DNA from: an uncultured Eubacteriales bacterium
GTDB lineage: Bacteria; Bacillota; Clostridia; Oscillospirales; CAG-272
Length of the DNA: 32,817 nucleotides
Assembly (NCBI GenBank): GCA_934373635.1
Contig: CAKROZ010000014.1
Coordinates: forward strand, 1 to 32,817
Reading direction: 5' to 3'
Within the stretch, counting starts at the first letter, position 1, and each line of letters opens with the position of its first letter. The notes under the pieces were generated by a model, which was not told the origin of the DNA, did no database searches, and worked only from the letters and a program-made list of their open reading frames with translations. Shown here piece after piece: positions 1 to 7,547 of the stretch. A program made the position numbers and the translations under genes.

Positions 1-104
1 AGACATTTGCGCACACCTTCGACGGAATCTGCCCTTGCCGTACACCTGTACGGCCGGCGGGCAGATGTTCGACGAACCTGCATCGGCATCCGTCCGCCAA
101 AAAA
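1..104. repeat. 104-bp structured intergenic repeat, copy 1
   Basis: This block recurs at 176-279 with only two differences (positions 78 and 92). Its core is a nested inverted repeat: ATCTGCCC (27-34) pairs with GGGCAGAT (59-66), and inside it GCCGTACA pairs with TGTACGGC around a 2-base loop. It has no credible reading frame and looks like a REP- or MITE-like dispersed element. It starts at the window edge, so more copies may lie upstream. Confidence 0.85.
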
Positions 105-175
105 GTAAGGCATCTGCGCACACCTTTGAAGGTAGGGATTAGTACCTAAAACCCTGCTGTTACAAAAAACAGTAG
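105..175. repeat. Intervening segment of the repeat array
   Basis: This 71-bp segment separates the two 104-bp copies. It opens with a partial echo of the repeat start (about 110-126) and then carries GGGATTAGTA and AAACCCT words that return after copy 2 (about 291-322). It ends in a small hairpin, CTGCTGTT / AACAGTAG at 154-175, with one mismatch. The order is therefore A-B-A-B with B strongly diverged. No gene is seen. Confidence 0.6.
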
Positions 176-279
176 AGACATTTGCGCACACCTTCGACGG
201 AATCTGCCCTTGCCGTACACCTGTACGGCCGGCGGGCAGATGTTCGACGAACTTGCATCGGCATCCATCCGCCAAAAAA
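176..279. repeat. 104-bp structured intergenic repeat, copy 2
   Basis: This copy matches 1-104 at 102 of 104 positions and keeps both arms of the nested hairpin intact. After it come a small perfect inverted repeat, AGTGAC-G-GTCACT (300-312), and a GTTG/CAAC hairpin (about 326-339). The stretch 280-367 holds nothing else I recognise. Confidence 0.85.
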
Positions 280-367
280 ACGCGGGCGTTGGGATTAGTA
301 AGTGACGGTCACTGAAACCCTCCCGTTGTTTTGGCAACGCTGACGGAAGCGTTTGAAGTTAGTTTAT

Positions 368-469
368 CGTGTTCGCCTTGCCTTCGGCGGCGAAGGGAGA
401 TCGTGCTCGCTCTGCCTTTGGTGCGAACGGGCAAATGCTTCGCTTTGCCTTCGGGCGCGAGTCAATTTG
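368..469. repeat. Three imperfect ~34-nt tandem repeats
   Basis: Units at about 368-401, 402-435 and 436-469 share the skeleton CGTGxTCGCxxTGCCTT followed by a CGGxG / GCGAA word. Identity is roughly two thirds, so this is an old, drifted array. It lies directly before the terminator at 465-518 and has no convincing start codon or ribosome binding site on either strand. Confidence 0.5.
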
Positions 470-518
470 AAAAGAAATGAGGATATAAGCGCGGTATGCC
501 TTATATCCTTTTTCAAAT
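465..518 (+). terminator. Intrinsic terminator upstream of the ymdB-like gene
   Basis: A perfect 10-bp stem, AGGATATAAG (480-489) with CTTATATCCT (500-509), is followed by a T run (509-513). An outer stem, ATTTGAAAA (465-473) with TTTTCAAAT (510-518), extends it around a 6-base bulge. It would end transcripts coming from the left before the gene at 544. Confidence 0.8.
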
Positions 519-543
519 CAAAATAACAAAAGGAGACAGCAGC

Positions 544-1317
544 ATGAGAATTCTTGCCGTCGGTGATGTGACGAGCCCTGCGGGGGTCGAGCATCTTGCG
601 ACGCACCTTTGGGAGGTGCGCCGTCGCTACGCCGTGGATTTCTGCATCGTCAATGCGGAAAACGCGTCCCTGATCACGGGCGCCTCGCCCGAGCAGGCGG
701 AGCTGCTTCTCCGTTCGGGCGCCGACGTGCTGACGGGCGGGAACCACACGCTCCGCAACCGCGCGATCTATACAGCGCTTGACGACACGCCGGAGCTTCT
801 CCGTCCGCTGAACTTCGGGGCGGAGGTAGCGGGGCACGGCTACGTGATCTCGGACACGCCCACCTGCCGCGTCATGGTCGTCAACGCGATGGGGAACGTC
901 CACATGGAGCCGACGCTTGACTCTCCCTACGGCGCGATCGACCGCCTGCTCGCAAGGGAGGCGGGGAATTACGACATCGCCGTGCTGGATCTCCACGCCG
1001 AGGCAACGGGAGAAAAACTCGCGCTCGCCTTTGCCTACGACGGACGGCTTTCCGTCGTCTTCGGTACGCACACGCACGTGCCGACCGCAGATCTGAAAAT
1101 TCTGCCGAAGGGGACGGGCTACGTCAGCGATCTCGGCATGTGCGGGGAGTCGGGCGGCGTCCTCGGTATGGATCCCGAGACCGTCGTGCGCCGTATGCGC
1201 ACCCACTTGCCCGAGCGGTTTTTGCCCGCCGCGGGAAAGGTCGTCGCGGACGGCGTGATCTTTACCGTAGACGAAAAGACAGGGAAGACCACCGCCTGCG
1301 AGCGGATCGCGTTTTGA
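544..1317 (+). CDS. ymdB: YmdB-family metallophosphoesterase (2',3'-cyclic nucleotide phosphodiesterase)
   Basis: This is a 257-residue cytoplasmic metallophosphoesterase of the YmdB family (usual length about 260). In Bacillus, YmdB hydrolyses 2',3'-cyclic nucleotides at a dinuclear metal centre and affects biofilm and motility decisions. The metal ligands fall where expected: D8 in the N-terminal GDV, E39 and N40 in NAEN, N67 and H68 in GGNH, H151 in LHAE, and H176 and H178 in GTHTH. The ATG at 544 is chosen because AGGAG (531-535) sits 8 bases before it; the in-frame ATG at 496 lies inside the terminator hairpin. A usually hydrophobic or Met position before GNH is Gly here. mnmG follows after 287 bp, so an operon is uncertain. 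Confidence 0.93.
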   Translation: MRILAVGDVTSPAGVEHLATHLWEVRRRYAVDFCIVNAENASLITGASPEQAELLLRSGADVLTGGNHTLRNRAIYTALDDTPELLRPLNFGAEVAGHGYVISDTPTCRVMVVNAMGNVHMEPTLDSPYGAIDRLLAREAGNYDIAVLDLHAEATGEKLALAFAYDGRLSVVFGTHTHVPTADLKILPKGTGYVSDLGMCGESGGVLGMDPETVVRRMRTHLPERFLPAAGKVVADGVIFTVDEKTGKTTACERIAF

Positions 1318-1604
1318 CACGACAGCACCTCGCGCAAACGGATCGCGTTTTTACGCAAACGTCACCTTGAGCGAGCGGGCGCGTGTTGACGGGAATGCCC
1401 GCCGCGGGGAAGTGAATCGGGCATGACGCAAAAGTCTGTACGAAAACGATCATATTCGCGTGTAAACGATTGCACGGAAAAACCGCACACAGGAAAGCAT
1501 GTCTCCAGAAACGGAATACGCCTTTCCACAAGAATGTGACGCGCGCAAAAACCACAAAATGCAAATAAAACATTTCATATCGCATCTGAATGAAAAGAGA
1601 AACC
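1318..1604. other. Intergenic region between ymdB and mnmG
   Basis: A 13-bp direct repeat, CGGATCGCGTTTT, occurs at 1303-1315 (end of the gene) and 1339-1351, period 36. The second copy belongs to a weak terminator-like hairpin: CGCG, a 9-base loop, CGCG, then TTTTT (about 1331-1352). I could not place a consensus promoter for mnmG. No small gene with a ribosome binding site was seen. Confidence 0.4.
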
Positions 1605-3509
1605 ATGAAAAACGAGAATCGGACACAAGTCGCCGTGATCGGCGCGGGGCACGCAGGCATCGAGGCGGCGCTCGCCTCGGCGCGGCTCGGATTAGATACG
1701 ATCTTATTCACCATCAATCTGGACGCGGTCGCCAACATGCCATGCAATCCCTCCATCGGCGGGAGCGGGAAGGGGCACCTCGTCTTTGAGATCGACGCCC
1801 TCGGCGGCGAGATGGGATACGCCGCCGACCTTGTGACCCTGCAATCCCGCACCCTGAACCTCGGCAAGGGTGCCGCCGTCCATGCGAAGCGGGTACAGGC
1901 GGACAGAGCGCGCTATCGCGCCATCATGAAGCACACGCTTGAGGAGCAGGAGCATCTGCGCCTGCTTCAGGCGCAGATCGTCGACATCGGCACCGAGCGG
2001 GGGGCGGACGGACGTCCGCATGTGACCTCGGTGACGACCGACCTCGGAGAGGTCTTTTCGGTTGAGCGGGTGATCGTCGCGACGGGCACCTATCTCGAAA
2101 GCTGTATTTTCGTCGGGGAAAAGACCTTTCCCGCGGGACCCGACGGGCTCATGCCCTCGCACGGACTTTCGGCGGCGCTCGCCCGCCTCGGCGTGCCCCT
2201 TCTGCGCTTCAAGACGGGGACTCCCGCCCGCGTGAATCGGCGCTCGATCGATTTTTCGCACCTCGAGGTACAGCACGGAGAAGCGGAGCCGATCCCCTAT
2301 TCCGCACGCACGCCCGAGAACGCCTTCGACGGGAAAGAGGACATCCCCTGCCACGTCGTGTATACCAATGAGAAAACGCACCGCATCATACGGGAGAACC
2401 TCGGACGCAGTGCCATGTATTCGGGGAACATCGTCGGCACGGGGCCCCGCTATTGCCCCTCCATCGAGACAAAGCTCGTCCGCTTCGCAGATAAGGATCG
2501 CCATCAGCTCTTCATCGAGCCGTGCGGACGTGACACGGACGAAATGTACATTCAGGGCTTTTCCACCTCAATGCCCGTCGACGTGCAGAAGGAAATGCTT
2601 TCCTCCCTCGAGGGCTTTTCCGATGCCGAGATCATGCGCTACGCCTACGCCATCGAGTATGACTGCGCCGAGCCGACCGCCATGCTCCCGACGCTCGAGT
2701 TCAAATGCGTGTCGGGGCTCTACGGCGCGGGGCAGTTCAACGGCACCTCCGGCTATGAGGAGGCGGCGGCGCAGGGACTGGTCGCGGGCATCAACGCCGC
2801 GCTCTCCCTCAAAGGGGAAGAGCCGATGATCCTCACGCGCGACAGCTCCTACATCGGCACGTTGATTGACGACCTCGTGACCAAGGGGACAAACGAGCCC
2901 TACCGTATCATGACCTCACGGAGCGAATACCGCCTGCTTTTGAGACAGGACAATGCCGACCTGCGCCTGACCCCGATCGGTCATCGCGTGGGACTCATCG
3001 ACGAGGAGCGCTACGCTCACTTCCTCGACAAGAAAAAGAAGATCGAGGAGGAGATCTCCCGCCTCGAGCACACCGTCCTGCCGCCGAGTGATGAGGTCAA
3101 CGCCGCGCTCGAAGCCGCCGGCTCGACAAAGATCACGACCGGCGCGACGCTCGCCGCCCTGCTTCGCCGTCCCGAGCTGACCTACGAGGCGCTCGAAGAG
3201 GTGGACAAGGAGCGCCCGCAACTCTCCCGCGCCATCCGCATCACCGCACAGATCTCGGTAAAATACGAGGGGTACATCCGCCGCGAGACCGAAGAGGCGA
3301 AGCGGCAAAAACAGCTCGAAGAAAAGCGTCTGCCCCCCGACATCGACTATGAGAAGATCCGCGGGCTCCGCCTCGAGTCGGCGGAAAAGCTATCGAAGAT
3401 ACGCCCCCTGAACATTGGTCAGGCGTCGAGAATCAGCGGCGTGAACCCCGCCGACATCAGCGTCCTTCTGATTACGCTCGCCGCGGGGTACCCCAAAATG
3501 GGGAATTAA
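1605..3509 (+). CDS. mnmG: tRNA uridine-5-carboxymethylaminomethyl modification enzyme MnmG (GidA)
   Basis: MnmG is the FAD- and NADH-using partner of MnmE. Together they modify U34 of tRNAs reading two-codon boxes. The product has 634 residues, normal for the family. It shows the dinucleotide-binding GAGHAG near the N-terminus (residues 13-18), the first GidA signature GPRYCPSIE near residue 280, the second signature AGQFNGTSGYEEAAAQG near 375, and the usual helical C-terminal domain. The ATG at 1605 is preferred to the in-frame ATG at 1590 because an AGAG-type Shine-Dalgarno precedes only the former. Neither mnmE nor rsmG is next to it, unlike many Firmicutes. The stop codon lies inside a 25-bp repeat (3503-3527). 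Confidence 0.98.
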   Translation: MKNENRTQVAVIGAGHAGIEAALASARLGLDTILFTINLDAVANMPCNPSIGGSGKGHLVFEIDALGGEMGYAADLVTLQSRTLNLGKGAAVHAKRVQADRARYRAIMKHTLEEQEHLRLLQAQIVDIGTERGADGRPHVTSVTTDLGEVFSVERVIVATGTYLESCIFVGEKTFPAGPDGLMPSHGLSAALARLGVPLLRFKTGTPARVNRRSIDFSHLEVQHGEAEPIPYSARTPENAFDGKEDIPCHVVYTNEKTHRIIRENLGRSAMYSGNIVGTGPRYCPSIETKLVRFADKDRHQLFIEPCGRDTDEMYIQGFSTSMPVDVQKEMLSSLEGFSDAEIMRYAYAIEYDCAEPTAMLPTLEFKCVSGLYGAGQFNGTSGYEEAAAQGLVAGINAALSLKGEEPMILTRDSSYIGTLIDDLVTKGTNEPYRIMTSRSEYRLLLRQDNADLRLTPIGHRVGLIDEERYAHFLDKKKKIEEEISRLEHTVLPPSDEVNAALEAAGSTKITTGATLAALLRRPELTYEALEEVDKERPQLSRAIRITAQISVKYEGYIRRETEEAKRQKQLEEKRLPPDIDYEKIRGLRLESAEKLSKIRPLNIGQASRISGVNPADISVLLITLAAGYPKMGN

Positions 3510-3527
3510 GAATTATGAATTATGAAT
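3503..3527. repeat. 25-bp repeat, left copy (inverted at 7785-7809)
   Basis: This AT-rich word (GAATTAAG followed by two AATTATG-like units) is found exactly, in reverse complement, at 7785-7809. It contains the stop codon of mnmG (3507-3509). The two copies bracket 4.3 kb. No target-site duplication is visible outside them. Confidence 0.85.
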
Positions 3528-3639
3528 GAGTTCTTGTCCTTCGCGGAGTTCTTTTGACGGAATGTTTTTCTGTTTTTTGGGTACGTGAATTTTGGCGTTT
3601 CGGTCATTTTCTCCGACGCGTTCCGGATTTTCTTCATCG

Positions 3640-3681
3640 AAAAAAGACCTTGCTCCGAGAGTCGGAGCATAGGTCTTTTTT
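3640..3681. terminator. Bidirectional terminator shared by mnmG and spoVM
   Basis: The stem is about 18 bp: an A-run, GACCT and TGCTCCG (3640-3657) pair with CGGAGCA, AGGTC and a T-run (3663-3681), with one bulged base and a 5-base loop. It has A and T tracts on both sides, so it can end transcription from mnmG (plus) and spoVM (minus), which converge here. Confidence 0.9.
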
Positions 3682-3684
3682 ATG

Positions 3685-3762
3685 TTATTTCCGCTTGACG
3701 CCGAAGATCCTTGCGAGAATCGGCGAGAGGAATTTGGGGGAACGGATGATAATGATCTTCAT
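3685..3762 (-). CDS. spoVM: Stage V sporulation protein SpoVM
   Basis: This is a 25-codon gene. SpoVM is a tiny amphipathic helix that recognises the positively curved forespore membrane, anchors SpoIVA at the base of the spore coat and inhibits FtsH. The peptide begins MKIIII, has the conserved Pro9-Lys10-Phe11-Leu12 block, Ile15, Gly21, and a basic end (VKRK). These positions line up without gaps with the 26-residue Bacillus protein as I remember it, including the essential Pro9. A Shine-Dalgarno GGAG (complement of 3769-3772) lies 6 bases before the ATG, and a strong terminator follows directly. A CCGCCGC/GCGGCGG hairpin (3776-3792) stands just upstream. I could not place a sigma-E promoter with confidence. 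Confidence 0.85.
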   Translation of the reverse strand: MKIIIIRSPKFLSPILARIFGVKRK

Positions 3763-3806
3763 AGCAAACTCCATTCCGCCGCGATGCGGCGGTATAATAA
3801 GGTATA

Positions 3807-3870
3807 AAATTCTTCGATGTTTCCGAAGGAAACTAAAATGGGGACGGGCCCCATTTTATTCGAAGAATTT
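3807..3870. other. Compact three-way-junction inverted repeat
   Basis: Nearly every base can pair. An 11-bp closing helix AAATTCTTCGA (3807-3817) / TCGAAGAATTT (3860-3870) holds two arms: GTTTCC-GAA-GGAAAC (3819-3833) and TAAAATGGGG (3834-3843) / CCCCATTTTA (3849-3858). Only single bases link the helices at 3818 and 3859. It lies between the stop of the minus-strand gene at 3988 and spoVM. It may be a folded RNA or the core of a small mobile element; I recognise no family. Confidence 0.75.
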
Positions 3871-3872
3871 AT

Positions 3873-3920
3873 GCGTGAAATACGCGAACGTTTCGGTACC
3901 GGAAACGTGTACTTTCACGC
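3873..3920. other. Long hairpin next to the three-way junction
   Basis: GCGTGAAA (3873-3880) pairs with TTTCACGC (3913-3920). Further in, TAC pairs with GTA, and ACGTTTC (3888-3894) pairs with GAAACGT (3902-3908). Further right, 3935-3949 can form GAGGG/CCCTC. The stretch 3763-3987 therefore appears to be structured non-coding sequence rather than a gene. Confidence 0.6.
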
Positions 3921-3987
3921 AAGACCTCACAAGCGAGGGGGGTACCCTCACTTTCAGTCTATGAAAACCGTGATTTCCGTGTCACCC

Positions 3988-4743
3988 TTATTTTCTTTTG
4001 TAGGAAAGAATGTTTTTGAGGACGGTCTCACTGCGCTCGAATGCCGTGCGGCTGTTGCGGTCGGTCTGCTCCGCGACGGGGGTCAGCGCCCGCAGGCAGA
4101 TCACGGTGTCCTCAGGAAACTCCGAGAGCAGGGGGAGAGAACCGAACGAAAGGGAGGAAAGATACACGGCGTCCTCCGCCCCGTCGACATAGCGCACGCC
4201 CTCGATTCCCTCGGTGTAGGAGGTCAGAGAGACGAAGAGCGGAACGCCGTCGCGCTCCCGCTTGTCACGGTAAACACTCTCCGAGAGGAAGCAGAGATAA
4301 TAGTCCCCGACGGTCAGGAGGCTTGAAAGCGTCGAGGCGTCCTGTTGCAAGAGTGTGTAGTTGACCTCCATTCCGGGCGTCGCCTCGACTTTTGCGATTT
4401 CCTCCGCGGTGAGGGAGAAGAGCGTTTTCAGACTGACGCCGATCTTTCCGTTGCCGTCGAAGTCCTCGCTCACGCGGGAGAGGTCGTCGAGAAAGGTCTC
4501 GTATTCAACGACCCCGCCGCTTGACGAGGTGCGCTTGATCTCGCGGTTCCCTGCGTAGAGGATGTGAATATCGTAGCTTTCGCGCGAGCAGGTCTGCAGG
4601 GTACAGACGACAATCACGAATATGGCAAAGAGTGCGATGAGGGTGTGCCATTTGTAATGATACCAGAAATTGTCGAGCCATCGATAAAAGGGCGACTTCA
4701 CTTTTATCGGCGCATCGCCGAGTTTTTCTTTGTTTTCTTCCAT
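3988..4743 (-). CDS. Single-pass membrane protein of unknown function
   Basis: The 251-residue product has a short cytoplasmic N-terminus rich in charge and aromatics (YRWLDNFWYHYKWH), one transmembrane helix at about residues 33-50, and an outward domain of about 200 residues. I do not recognise the family. The outer domain contains DFDGNGKIG, which resembles a calcium-binding EF-hand loop, but the last ligand position is not acidic, so binding is doubtful. The ATG at 4743 is chosen over the one at 4818 because AAGGAAGG lies just before it and the upstream ATG falls within the promoter. A consensus promoter is at 4790-4818. It stands alone, divergent from the metallo-hydrolase at 5121. Confidence 0.85.
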   Translation of the reverse strand: MEENKEKLGDAPIKVKSPFYRWLDNFWYHYKWHTLIALFAIFVIVVCTLQTCSRESYDIHILYAGNREIKRTSSSGGVVEYETFLDDLSRVSEDFDGNGKIGVSLKTLFSLTAEEIAKVEATPGMEVNYTLLQQDASTLSSLLTVGDYYLCFLSESVYRDKRERDGVPLFVSLTSYTEGIEGVRYVDGAEDAVYLSSLSFGSLPLLSEFPEDTVICLRALTPVAEQTDRNSRTAFERSETVLKNILSYKRK

Positions 4744-4789
4744 TTTCCTTCCTTTTGTCCGCCTTGGGTGCGTTTTGTTTTCTGCTTTC

Positions 4790-4818
4790 ATCATAGCATA
4801 TCCCCGCGGAAAAATCAA
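4790..4818 (-). promoter_or_regulatory. Sigma-A promoter of the membrane protein
   Basis: On the minus strand, TTGATT (complement of 4813-4818) and TATGAT (4790-4795) are separated by 17 bases. Transcription would start near 4783, leaving a 40-base leader. Confidence 0.7.
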
Positions 4819-4994
4819 GGCTTCTTTTCCGAAAAATCAGCGACGCATCCGTAAACTTTCTTCCGCATGTAAAAAACCGAAAATTCGAATGTCGTTGTTC
4901 GTTTTTCTTGTGGCAACCGACCCCGATGCTTTTGCCGGGCGGAGCGAACGTCGCCGAAGCAGGAGAGATTTTTTGGCTTTTTTTGTGCGAATGC

Positions 4995-5023
4995 TTGCTT
5001 TTTTTTCTTCGGCATGATATAAT
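4995..5023 (+). promoter_or_regulatory. Sigma-A promoter of the metallo-hydrolase
   Basis: TATAAT (5018-5023) follows TTGCTT (4995-5000) after 17 bases. The leader up to 5121 contains a small GGGAT/ATCCC hairpin (about 5080-5093). The rest of the divergent spacer (4819-4994) holds nothing I recognise. Confidence 0.65.
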
Positions 5024-5120
5024 GAAAGCGAAATAGAGATTGCAACAAAACAAATTGAATTCACCCCCCTTTTTGGGAGGGGATTGAATCCCGGAGTTCG
5101 ACAATCGAAAGGAGAATAAC

Positions 5121-5957
5121 ATGAAACTTTTATATCTCGGTACTGCGGCGGCTGAGGGGCAACCCGCACTCTTTTGCACCTGTGCGACCTGTCGTGAGGC
5201 GTGGCGGCGGGGAGGACGCGATCTGCGCACCCGCTCGCAGGCGTTGCTTGACGGGAAATTGCTCCTTGATTTTCCCCCCGATACTCTGGCGCATACCCTG
5301 CGGGAAGGGATTGACCTCTCGGAGATTCCCGACTGTCTGTTGACACATACGCATACCGACCACCTTTATTCCGATGACTTTGAAAATCGGTTGGGCGGTT
5401 ATTCGGCTGTCGGGGAACGCACTTTCACCCTTTGGGGTGATGCCCGCGCGATGGCGTATGTCGAAGAAAAAACGGCGCCCTACAGAGAGCGGATGCACGG
5501 GTTCTTTACACGTGCACTTGCCCCTTATACAACGACATCGGTAGGAGATTTTTCGGTGACTCCTCTTGCAGCGGTGCATGACCCTGCCTCCTTCCCCTTG
5601 ATTTACATCGTCGGAAATGCGGAAGGAAAGCATTTGTTATACGCGCATGACACGGGCTATTTTGCCGATGATGTGTGGGCGTATTTTGAGACGCATCCCC
5701 TACACTTTGATTTGGTTTCACTCGATTGTAACTACGGGCAGAAAGAGAGCGCACGCACAAGCGGACATATGAATTTTGACGCAAATTTGCGCGTGCGGGA
5801 CAGGCTCCTTGCCCTCGGGGTCGCGGATGAAAAGACCCTCTTCGTCTCCAATCACTTTTCCCACAACGGGAAGGGCGTGCTCTACGATGAGTTTTCACCT
5901 GTCGCGCGGGAGCACGGATTCTTGATGTCCTATGACGGCATGACGGTGGAAGTGTAA
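5121..5957 (+). CDS. PhnP-like MBL-fold metallo-hydrolase
   Basis: The 278-residue protein is a cytoplasmic metallo-beta-lactamase-fold hydrolase. It starts with a GTAAAEG strand-turn, then a Cys-rich CTCATC (Cys19, 21, 24) as in PhnP-type cyclic phosphodiesterases, where these cysteines bind a structural zinc. The catalytic metal motif HTHTDH is at residues 76-81, with further ligands likely His in AVHD, Asp in AHDTG and His in SNHF. PhnP cleaves cyclic ribose phosphates in phosphonate breakdown, but no phn genes are near, so the substrate is unknown. The ATG has AAAGGAG 8 bases upstream. It is a single-gene unit with its own promoter and a strong terminator at 6028. Confidence 0.9.
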   Translation: MKLLYLGTAAAEGQPALFCTCATCREAWRRGGRDLRTRSQALLDGKLLLDFPPDTLAHTLREGIDLSEIPDCLLTHTHTDHLYSDDFENRLGGYSAVGERTFTLWGDARAMAYVEEKTAPYRERMHGFFTRALAPYTTTSVGDFSVTPLAAVHDPASFPLIYIVGNAEGKHLLYAHDTGYFADDVWAYFETHPLHFDLVSLDCNYGQKESARTSGHMNFDANLRVRDRLLALGVADEKTLFVSNHFSHNGKGVLYDEFSPVAREHGFLMSYDGMTVEV

Positions 5958-6027
5958 GCAACCGAATGTCGCTATATCGCGCGACAAGCTTTTACGAGAA
6001 CCATCCATTATGCAAACAATTCTATAC

Positions 6028-6073
6028 AAAAACAGCCTTGCTTACGATTTTTTCGTAAGCAAGGCTGTTTTTT
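6028..6073. terminator. Bidirectional terminator
   Basis: A 20-bp perfect stem, A-run plus ACAGCCTTGCTTACGA (6028-6047), pairs across a T5 loop with TCGTAAGCAAGGCTGT and a T-run (6053-6073). It serves the metallo-hydrolase and, on the other strand, the flavodiiron gene that converges on it. Confidence 0.93.
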
Positions 6074-6157
6074 ATCGAACGAGCAGGCTCTTCAAAAGTA
6101 CAAAATCGAAAAGCAAAAAGAATCGCCGAACACAATCCGCTCAAACACGGTAACCCC

Positions 6158-7318
6158 TTATGCTCCGGTCAGCTCTTTTGCAAGCGCGGAGAGCGCCGCG
6201 CGCGTCTCTTCCGTCAGGGCGGAGCGAATCGTCACGGGCGCCTCGCAGAAGGAGAGCTCGCGGCATCCTTCAAGCGCCGCGCGCATGACCTTTGCGGCGG
6301 TGGGCGCCCAACTGCCGTTCTCGAGGAAGGCGACCGTCCGCGAGCGGAAGCCGCGCTCGCAAAGCGCGTGCAGATAGGCGTGCATCGGTGGGAAAACGTC
6401 GGCATTGTAGGTCAGGGAAGCGAGCACCAATTTCGGATAGCGGAACGCCGAGGCGACCGCCTCCGCCATGTCGGCGCGGGAAAGATCGAAGAGCGCAATA
6501 TGCGTCTGCCCCTGCTCGGAAAGCTTCTCCGCGAGCAATTGTGCCGCCTGCCGCGTGTGTCCGTACACCGACGCATAGGCGATGGTCACACCCTCCTCCT
6601 CGGGCTGATAGGACGACCAGAGGCGGTAAAGACGAAGGGGCTTTTCGAGATCCCGATCGAGGATCGGACCGTGCAGGGGACAGATGCACGCGATGTCAAG
6701 CGTCTGTGCCTTTTTGAGGAGGGACTGCACCTGTGCACCGTATTTTCCGACGATGCCGATGTAGTAGCGGCGCGCCTCGTGCTCCCACGGTTCGTCCGCG
6801 TCGAGCGTCCCGAATTTTCCGAACGCGTCGGCGGAGAAGAGGATCTTGTCGGCGGCGTCATAGGTCACCATGACCTCGGGCCAGTGCACCATCGGCGCGG
6901 TGACGAAGGTCAGCGTGTGCCTGCCGAGGGGGAGCGTGTCCCCCTCCTTGACGACGAGCCGATGCCCGCCGCATCCCGCGCCGAAGAAGGCGTCGAGCAT
7001 GGGAAAGGTCTTCGCATTGCCGACGACGGTCGCCTCGGGATAGCGGCGGAGAAAAGCGTCGATGTTCGCCGAATGGTCGGGCTCCATGTGCGAGACGATG
7101 AGGTAGTCGGGCGCCCGCCCGTTCAGTACCTCTTCCACCTCCGCGAGCCACTCGTCGCGGAAGGCGCCGTCCGCCGTGTCAAGCACGGCGATCTGCTCGT
7201 CTACGATAACATAAGAGTTGTACGACATGCCGTGCGGAACGGCATACTGACCTTCAAATAGGTCGATTTTCCTGTCGTTGATCCCGATATGATAAATATC
7301 GCTTGTGATTTGTTTCAT
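6158..7318 (-). CDS. fprA: Flavodiiron protein (FprA-type A-flavoprotein)
   Basis: The enzyme reduces O2 to water, or NO to N2O, with electrons from rubredoxin or a similar carrier, and protects anaerobes in the cytoplasm. The 386 residues form an N-terminal MBL-like diiron domain and a C-terminal flavodoxin domain starting near residue 250. Diiron ligands are visible: H77, E79 and D81 in SHMEPDH, H145 in VHWPE, D164 in SADAFG, and the later His of CPLHGP. The FMN loop is SVYGHTRQ. The ATG at 7318 has AGGAG 7 bases upstream; the in-frame ATG at 7420 lies upstream of any transcript because it overlaps the -10 box. No rubredoxin domain is fused. It is monocistronic. Confidence 0.95.
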   Translation of the reverse strand: MKQITSDIYHIGINDRKIDLFEGQYAVPHGMSYNSYVIVDEQIAVLDTADGAFRDEWLAEVEEVLNGRAPDYLIVSHMEPDHSANIDAFLRRYPEATVVGNAKTFPMLDAFFGAGCGGHRLVVKEGDTLPLGRHTLTFVTAPMVHWPEVMVTYDAADKILFSADAFGKFGTLDADEPWEHEARRYYIGIVGKYGAQVQSLLKKAQTLDIACICPLHGPILDRDLEKPLRLYRLWSSYQPEEEGVTIAYASVYGHTRQAAQLLAEKLSEQGQTHIALFDLSRADMAEAVASAFRYPKLVLASLTYNADVFPPMHAYLHALCERGFRSRTVAFLENGSWAPTAAKVMRAALEGCRELSFCEAPVTIRSALTEETRAALSALAKELTGA

Positions 7319-7410
7319 GGTATTCTCCTTTGAGCGTGAAAAGGTTGCGTCAGGTTCTTCGGAACTTTTTTCGGAGGTGTCCGCGAAAGAAAAAGCCTCA
7401 TCCGAAAAAC

Positions 7411-7439
7411 AGTATAGCATGGTATCCTCCGTTTGTCAA
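7411..7439 (-). promoter_or_regulatory. Consensus sigma-A promoter of fprA
   Basis: Perfect TTGACA (complement of 7434-7439), a 17-base spacer and TATACT (7411-7416). The 85-base leader can form a 9-bp stem, TTTTTCGGA with TCCGAAAAA (7401-7409 with 7367-7375), of unknown role. Confidence 0.9.
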
Positions 7440-7508
7440 GGCTAACCGCGCACGCATACGCGCGATAAAATAAATTTTTCATTTTTGCAAAAAAATATTC
7501 AAATTTTC

Positions 7509-7537
7509 TTGACAACAACGAAGAAAAATGCTATACT
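7509..7537 (+). promoter_or_regulatory. Consensus sigma-A promoter upstream of the giant lipoprotein
   Basis: TTGACA (7509-7514), 17 bases, TATACT (7532-7537). It is divergent from the fprA promoter, 70 bases away. The first ATG downstream is the lipoprotein start at 7874, so the leader would be about 330 nt. Confidence 0.85.
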
Positions 7538-7547
7538 GTAAACGAAA

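Noticed and set aside
1..279. Possible CRISPR array
   Set aside because: There are only two units, each 104 bp, with a 71-bp spacer and large internal hairpins, and no cas genes. This is a structured intergenic repeat.
364..1320. 318-codon minus-strand frame opposite the ymdB-like gene
   Set aside because: The plus strand has all YmdB metal ligands. The minus frame has no recognisable protein features.
3554..3964. 136-codon plus-strand frame after mnmG
   Set aside because: It runs through a terminator, the antisense of spoVM and the three-way-junction element, and has no ribosome binding site.
3817..4326. 169-codon plus-strand frame
   Set aside because: It starts within the folded element and overlaps, in antisense, the membrane-protein gene that has a promoter and ribosome binding site.
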